Source: Ruminococcus flavefaciens
GTDB taxonomy: Bacteria > Bacillota_A > Clostridia > Oscillospirales > Ruminococcaceae
Reading direction: 5' to 3'
Assembly (NCBI GenBank): GCA_004556875.1
Contig: SFFP01000118.1
Location: forward strand, 1 to 6,108
Length of the DNA stretch: 6,108 nt
The notes beneath the pieces were generated by a model. That model did not search any database. It had not been told where the DNA came from and was given only the letters and a program-made list of their open reading frames with translations. A program made the translations under genes and the position numbers. Each line of letters starts with the position of its first letter. The first letter of the stretch is position 1. Of the stretch, positions 1 through 4,214 are shown piece after piece.

Positions 1-359
1 ATACCCATTTTAGCAGCTTTTCTTATAACAGGTCCTGCTGAATAGCCGCCTGTACCTATTGCAATATCAGGCTTGAAGCCTTCGATTATCTGCTTTGCTC
101 TTCTTCCCGAAGTCATAAGGTAAGCGACTGCCTTTGCATTTCTTCCGATATTCTCAAGCGAAATCTTTCTCTGAAAGCCTGCAACCTTGATAGTCTCAAG
201 CTTATATCCTGCCTTTGGCACAAGCTTTGATTCCATCCCCTTTGGAGTTCCTGCAAAAAGAAATTCAGCATCGGGATACTTCTTTTTGATGATATCGGCT
301 ATTGCAAGTCCGGGATTTATGTGACCGCCTGTACCTCCGCAGGCAATGAGTACTCTCAT
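1..359 (-). CDS. murG: MurG, N-terminal part (lipid II-forming GlcNAc transferase), truncated by window edge
   Basis: MurG transfers GlcNAc from UDP-GlcNAc to lipid I on the inner face of the membrane, making lipid II. The window holds the first 119 residues; the family is usually about 350-370 residues, so the C-terminal UDP-GlcNAc-binding domain is missing. The protein opens with a short beta strand (MRVLIAC) followed by the glycine-rich loop GGTGGHINP at residues 8-16, the family signature for the N-terminal Rossmann domain. GTPKGME (about residues 38-43) and GYKLETIKVAGFQRK (about 51-65) match the acceptor-side region. A second glycine-rich loop, GTGGYSAGP at 102-110, corresponds to the usual GGYVSGP. 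I chose the ATG at 357-359 because AGGAG at 371-367 sits 7 bases upstream. An in-frame ATG at 363-365 would add Met-Asn and overlap the ftsW stop as ATGA, but leaves only 1 base after the ribosome binding site. Last gene of the window and clearly in the ftsW operon. Confidence 0.96.
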   Translation of the reverse strand, partial: MRVLIACGGTGGHINPGLAIADIIKKKYPDAEFLFAGTPKGMESKLVPKAGYKLETIKVAGFQRKISLENIGRNAKAVAYLMTSGRRAKQIIEGFKPDIAIGTGGYSAGPVIRKAAKMG

Positions 360-361
360 GT

Positions 362-1645
362 TCATGCTCCTTTTAGCTCAACATTTTCTTCGATTGTTTC
401 TTTTTTCTTCTTTTTCTTTTTAGGCTTTGGTTTTTCATCGGGATAGTACCTGTGCTGTGATATATTCAGCATTATTCCCATTTCCGCCAGCTGCATTATA
501 AGCGCAGTACCGCCATAGCTGAAGAATGGCAGGCTGATACCTGTGTTAGGGATAAGATTGCTTACAACCGCAAGGTTGAGGACTGTCTGAATACCTATCT
601 GTGTAGTTATGCCGACAGCTATGAGCATACCAAATCTGTCCTTGCAGCGTACAGCTATTGAAAAGCCCTCTATAATAAGAAGGAAGAATACAATGATTAT
701 TGCAAGTGCTCCCACAAAGCCAAGCTCCTCGCATACGATAGGAAATACGAAGTCGTTCTTTGTCTCAGGGAGATAGAGATATTTCTGTCGGGAGTTTCCG
801 AGGCCAAGTCCGAAAAGTCCGCCTGAACCGATAGCGATTATAGAGTTTGCATTCTGCCATGTATCGCCAAGCTTATCGGCAAATGGGTCTTTCCACGCTC
901 TTAGTCTGACGTTTACGTAGCTGTCAGGCACTTGCGCCTGCCACGAGATATATGCGATAGCAAGACCAAGAACTCCTGCACCGAGTGCGATGAAGTGCTT
1001 TTTGTTTACGCCGCCGCAGAGGATCATCGCAACAGCGATAGTGCTTATAAGTATGATACCTGAGATATGCTTTTCAAGAGCGATAAGCAGTACGTACACA
1101 CCAAGAATACAGGCGTATTTTACTACACCTGTCTTGAAAGTATTCATTTTGCTGCCGTCACGCTCCATACTGTAGGCAAAGAATATGATAAGCGAAAGCT
1201 TTGCCACCTCAGAAGGCTGAAGGTTGATAGGACCGATATCTATCCATCTCTTAGCACCCATTGAACCGCCCTCGGTGTTACCGAAGAGAAGTACGGCTAT
1301 GAGAAGAACGATGCCTAAAGCATATAAAAGTCCTGCAATATTGAATTTCTTCAGCACAGGAAGCTTTAAATTCTTAAAGTTGTGGTAATCCATCTTCATG
1401 AAGAAGATCATTGCGATGAAGCCAACTATAGCATTCTTCGCCTGATTTTTTGCATAGTAAAGACCATCACCGCCGTGCTCGCTGTATGCCCACGCATAGC
1501 TTGCTGAGGACATCATTACGATACCGACAACAAGCAGTATCATAACGTATGCAAAGAACGAAAGGCTCAGGTCTCCTCTTCTTCCTCCCGAAAAGGTCTT
1601 CGGAAGCGAAATGTGCTTTTTATTTGCCGTATTGCTTGATGCCAT
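362..1645 (-). CDS. ftsW: FtsW, SEDS-family septal peptidoglycan glycosyltransferase
   Basis: FtsW is the polytopic SEDS enzyme that polymerises lipid II into glycan at the division septum, working with a class B PBP such as the one encoded two genes upstream. The 427-residue protein has about ten hydrophobic segments (roughly 28-50, 70-84, 103-121, 147-158, 175-190, 195-211, 217-234, 301-326, 338-364, 372-394). Family landmarks are AKRWIDIGPINLQPSEVAKL at 131-150, the glycine-rich stretch near 273-284, YLPETKNDFVF at 291-301 with Asp298 in the position of the proposed SEDS catalytic aspartate, and LPFFSYGG at 372-379. Odd points: EKHISG at 191-196 stands where many homologues have a Pro-Asp-Leu-Gly type motif, and the cytoplasmic tail after residue 400 is very lysine-rich. 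The start is supported by TAAGGAGG four bases upstream. RodA is a paralogue, but the position between mraY and murG argues for FtsW (SpoVE in spore formers). Confidence 0.96.
   Translation of the reverse strand: MASSNTANKKHISLPKTFSGGRRGDLSLSFFAYVMILLVVGIVMMSSASYAWAYSEHGGDGLYYAKNQAKNAIVGFIAMIFFMKMDYHNFKNLKLPVLKKFNIAGLLYALGIVLLIAVLLFGNTEGGSMGAKRWIDIGPINLQPSEVAKLSLIIFFAYSMERDGSKMNTFKTGVVKYACILGVYVLLIALEKHISGIILISTIAVAMILCGGVNKKHFIALGAGVLGLAIAYISWQAQVPDSYVNVRLRAWKDPFADKLGDTWQNANSIIAIGSGGLFGLGLGNSRQKYLYLPETKNDFVFPIVCEELGFVGALAIIIVFFLLIIEGFSIAVRCKDRFGMLIAVGITTQIGIQTVLNLAVVSNLIPNTGISLPFFSYGGTALIMQLAEMGIMLNISQHRYYPDEKPKPKKKKKKKETIEENVELKGA
367..371 (-). promoter_or_regulatory. murG ribosome binding site, inside the end of ftsW
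   Basis: On the minus strand AAAAGGAG ends at 367, inside the last codons of ftsW. The spacing is 7 bases to the ATG at 359 and 1 base to the ATG at 365. It therefore favours the 359 start, while the ATGA overlap at 362-365 leaves reinitiation at the upstream ATG possible. Either way, murG translation should be closely coupled to ftsW translation. Confidence 0.75.
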
Positions 1646-1649
1646 TTTT

Positions 1650-1656
1650 CCTCCTT
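1650..1656 (-). promoter_or_regulatory. ftsW ribosome binding site (AAGGAGG)
   Basis: The minus strand reads AAGGAGG followed by four A residues and the ATG at 1645. It is a near-perfect anti-16S match at slightly short spacing, so it fixes the ftsW start. It lies in the 32-bp gap after mraY, which shows no terminator-like hairpin. Confidence 0.85.
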
Positions 1657-1677
1657 ATGGTCTGACGGAATACGCTG

Positions 1678-2718
1678 TTAATCAAATACCAGCAATGTAA
1701 TTATGCCCAATACTCCGAAAATAATGCCGAAGAGCGAAAAAGTGATAACTATCTTATACTCGCTGAAGCCGCTCATCTCAAAGTGATGGTGGATAGGTGT
1801 CATTTTAAAGATACGCTTGCCCTCACCGTACTTCTTCTTTGTATACTTGAAGTATGACACCTGTATCATTACTGAAAGCGCTTCAAGAATATATACAAGT
1901 GCAACGAGAAGAAGAAGCAGATGCTTGTGCAGGATAAGTCCCACACCTGTTACAGCTGCGCCCAGGAACATAGAGCCTGTATCTCCCATAAAGCACTTTG
2001 CAGGATTTAAGTTCCAGAGCAAAAATCCGAGACAGCCGCCTGCAAGAGCCATTGTGAAGCAGGTCATCTCATCCTGCTTTGCAATAGTGCAGCATACTGT
2101 GAATATGAGCATAGCCACAAATGTCACAGAGCCGCAGAGTCCGTCAACGCCGTCTGTGAGGTTTACCGCATTAGTGAGATAGATTATCACAGGAATCATG
2201 AGTATATAATAGAATATGCCAAGAGACGGAGTTCTCCAGAAGCCGAGGTCTATGCAGGTGCTGCCGTCACCGAAGAAATGGATCGCTGCAAGAAAACCTA
2301 CCGAAAATACAAGCTGAAGAGCTATCTTCTGCCATGGGGTAAGTCCGTCATTATTCTTTCTGGCTACTTTTGTGTAGTCGTCAATAAAGCCGATAATTCC
2401 GAAAGCTGCCGAGAAAAGTATACAGCTTAGCAGCAGATAGAAAGCGTGAAAGCTTTCCTTGTCGGTGGTATCTATGCCTGTTTTCCACCTGTATATCCAG
2501 TAGCTTGCTATAGCAGTTATCACTGTTGATATGATGAACATGAAACCGCCCATTGTTGGTGTTCCCTGCTTTTTCGCGTGCCACTTAGGTCCGTCAACAG
2601 TCTTTATCGGCTGTCCAAACTTTATCTTATGCAGGAAAGGCACAAGGAATACACCCGAAACACCTGCAATAACAAATGAAAGTAATGCTGTGACAAGATT
2701 AATTACCCAGAAAGACAT
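1678..2718 (-). CDS. mraY: MraY, phospho-N-acetylmuramoyl-pentapeptide transferase (lipid I synthase)
   Basis: MraY is the integral membrane enzyme that transfers phospho-MurNAc-pentapeptide from its UDP carrier to undecaprenyl phosphate, giving lipid I, the substrate of MurG. At 346 residues it is full length for the family (typically about 320-360). Visible signatures in order: KWHAKKQGTPTMGG at 45-58; the aspartate pair DDYTK at 113-117; NAVNLTDGVDGL at 183-194; FMGDTGS at 243-249 with Asp246 at the position of the Mg-binding aspartate; and MTPIHHHFE at 306-314, the histidine motif of bacterial MraY. About ten hydrophobic segments are recognisable (for example 6-29, 55-76, 93-112, 131-150, 166-182, 266-287, 323-345). 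All catalytic residues I can identify are intact. It starts 23 bp after murE, directly upstream of ftsW. No murF precedes it and no murD follows it. Its ribosome binding site is weak and distant, so translation may depend on murE. Confidence 0.97.
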   Translation of the reverse strand: MSFWVINLVTALLSFVIAGVSGVFLVPFLHKIKFGQPIKTVDGPKWHAKKQGTPTMGGFMFIISTVITAIASYWIYRWKTGIDTTDKESFHAFYLLLSCILFSAAFGIIGFIDDYTKVARKNNDGLTPWQKIALQLVFSVGFLAAIHFFGDGSTCIDLGFWRTPSLGIFYYILMIPVIIYLTNAVNLTDGVDGLCGSVTFVAMLIFTVCCTIAKQDEMTCFTMALAGGCLGFLLWNLNPAKCFMGDTGSMFLGAAVTGVGLILHKHLLLLLVALVYILEALSVMIQVSYFKYTKKKYGEGKRIFKMTPIHHHFEMSGFSEYKIVITFSLFGIIFGVLGIITLLVFD

Positions 2719-2731
2719 TTTATTATAACAA

Positions 2732-2735
2732 CTCC
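2732..2735 (-). promoter_or_regulatory. Weak, distant ribosome binding site for mraY (GGAG)
   Basis: The only Shine-Dalgarno-like sequence in the 23-bp murE-mraY gap is GGAG, 13 bases from the ATG at 2718 and so beyond the usual 5-9. No closer site and no better in-frame start is visible. MSFWVINLV is a plausible MraY N-terminus leading straight into the first membrane helix. Coupling to murE, whose stop is 23 bp upstream, is a likely aid to initiation. Confidence 0.45.
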
Positions 2736-2741
2736 AGTTTT

Positions 2742-4181
2742 TTATTGATCGAGCAGTTTAAGCCCGTCTGCAACCACTTCGCGCTCGTCAAAGTGGATAT
2801 GCTCCATGCCTGCAAGTATCTGATAATCCTCATGTCCCTTGCCGGCAAGAACTATTATATCACCTTTTTCTGCAATTTTCAAGGCATGATATATAGCTTC
2901 ACGTCTGTCAACTACAACATCGTAATTCACAGGCATATTTTCAAGTCCTGCGAGGATATCGCCGATGATTGCCTCGGGGTCTTCATTACGCGGATTATCC
3001 GATGTGATTATGAGCTTGTCGGCGTATTTTGCCGCAGCTCTTGCCATTTTCGGGCGCTTTGCCGCATCGCGGTTTCCTCCGCAGCCGAAAAGACAGATAA
3101 GGTCATTTTCGGTATACTCCTTAACGCTTCTGAGGATATTCTCGACTGCATCGGGAGTATGTGCATAGTCGCAAATTACAGTGAAGTCACGACCTGTAGG
3201 TATCACCTCACAGCGTCCCTTTACGCCGTTGTACTCCTCAACAGCAGGGATTATATTGTCGATGCTGAGACCTGCTTCAAGGCAGGCAGCAATTGCAGCA
3301 GTGATATTCGACACATTGAATGCTCCCGGCATTCTTGTCTTTATAAGGTGAGACTTGTCACCGAAGCAGAACCAGAAGCTCGAACCTGTTGACTTTATCT
3401 TTATACCGTCAGCATAGAAGTCTGCGTTTTCCTTTACGCTGAAGCTGAGCTTTCTGCAGCTGACTTCACCGAAAAGTCTCTTTCCGTAATCATCGTCCGC
3501 ATTGATTATAGCCGTATCACAGATATCAAAGAGCATTTTCTTTGCCTGATAATAGTCCTCCATATCCTTGTGATAGTCAAGATGATCCTGTGTAAGATTT
3601 GTAAACACAGCAATTTCAAAATGTGACGCACCAATTCTGTACTGACAGAGTCCGAAGGAAGACACCTCCATAACTACATACTCACAGCCTGCATCAGCCA
3701 TTTTCGCAAGCAGCTGCATAAAATCATATGCCATAGGTGTGGTATTTTCGGTGTGTACGATCTCATCGCCTATCTCATTCTGTATTGTGCCCACAAGACC
3801 AGTCTTATGACCGTTTTTCATAAGGATATGCTTTATAACGTTTGTTATAGTGGTCTTGCCGTTTGTACCTGTAACACCGATCATTTTCAGCTTTCTTTCA
3901 GGGTGGCCGAACCACGCCGAGCAGATCTGTCCGTAGAGCTTTCTTGAATTGTCTGTGATTATCTGTCTGTCACCGAGTCCGAGATCACGCTCGCAGACTA
4001 CCGCAGCCGCTCCCTTTTCAAGCATTTCCGCAGCAGCAGTATGGCCGTCAAAGCTTCCTCCCTTTACGCAGACAAAGAGGCTTCCCTGAGTCACCTTGCG
4101 CGTATCATCTGTTATTGAGCTTATTTCTGTGTCGCCGATAGATGTAACGGCGTTGTTTTCAATAAGATCGCTTAATTTCAT
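2742..4181 (-). CDS. murE: MurE, UDP-MurNAc-L-Ala-D-Glu:meso-diaminopimelate ligase
   Basis: MurE is the cytoplasmic ATP-dependent ligase that adds the third amino acid to UDP-MurNAc-L-Ala-D-Glu. The protein is 479 residues, normal for the family. The N-terminal UDP-binding domain (about 1-97) contains DDTRKVTQGSLFVCVKG at 25-41. The central ATPase domain has the P-loop GVTGTNGKTT at 102-111, TTP at 147-149, MEVSSFGL at 171-178, TNLTQDHLDYH at 194-204, and QAKK at 212-215, where one lysine (probably Lys214) matches the carbamylated residue of Mur ligases. The C-terminal domain (from about 325) has DYAHTPDAVE at 338-347, FGCGGNRDAAKRP at 365-377, DNPRNE at 395-400 and GKGHEDYQ at 447-454. DNPRxE is the meso-DAP specificity signature; lysine-adding enzymes differ here. 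Phe176 replaces the histidine usual in the SSH(A/G)L motif. Start fixed by AGGAGG eight bases upstream. A long open frame on the opposite strand is only a shadow. Confidence 0.97.
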   Translation of the reverse strand: MKLSDLIENNAVTSIGDTEISSITDDTRKVTQGSLFVCVKGGSFDGHTAAAEMLEKGAAAVVCERDLGLGDRQIITDNSRKLYGQICSAWFGHPERKLKMIGVTGTNGKTTITNVIKHILMKNGHKTGLVGTIQNEIGDEIVHTENTTPMAYDFMQLLAKMADAGCEYVVMEVSSFGLCQYRIGASHFEIAVFTNLTQDHLDYHKDMEDYYQAKKMLFDICDTAIINADDDYGKRLFGEVSCRKLSFSVKENADFYADGIKIKSTGSSFWFCFGDKSHLIKTRMPGAFNVSNITAAIAACLEAGLSIDNIIPAVEEYNGVKGRCEVIPTGRDFTVICDYAHTPDAVENILRSVKEYTENDLICLFGCGGNRDAAKRPKMARAAAKYADKLIITSDNPRNEDPEAIIGDILAGLENMPVNYDVVVDRREAIYHALKIAEKGDIIVLAGKGHEDYQILAGMEHIHFDEREVVADGLKLLDQ

Positions 4182-4189
4182 TTTGTCTG

Positions 4190-4195
4190 CCTCCT
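4190..4195 (-). promoter_or_regulatory. murE ribosome binding site (AGGAGG)
   Basis: The minus strand reads AGGAGG, then eight bases, then the ATG at 4181. This is an ideal Shine-Dalgarno at ideal spacing and selects this start. It lies in the 33-bp gap after the PBP gene, which has no promoter-like pair of hexamers and no terminator. Confidence 0.9.
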
Positions 4196-4214
4196 GTCTT
4201 TTTCTAAAGGCGTA

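Noticed and set aside
401..410. Run of six A residues then G (minus strand) in ftsW as a programmed -1 frameshift site
   Set aside because: The heptamer is in the wrong phase for the X-XXY-YYZ rule (reading is AAA-AAA-G), I see no stimulatory hairpin, and the frame ends normally with murG properly spaced afterwards.
1175..1205. Inverted repeat GGCAAAG...CTTTGCC inside ftsW
   Set aside because: The 7-bp arms with a 17-base spacer lie inside a conserved membrane-helix coding region and look like chance.
1817..2182. Plus-strand open frame of 121 codons opposite mraY, and similar short frames opposite the other genes
   Set aside because: All are antisense to well-supported genes and have low-complexity or unrecognisable products.
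2745..3392. Long open frame of 215 codons on the plus strand, opposite murE
   Set aside because: It lies wholly antisense to a clear murE, its translation is cysteine-rich with no recognisable domain, and I identified no ribosome binding site for it. It is best explained as a shadow of murE codon use.
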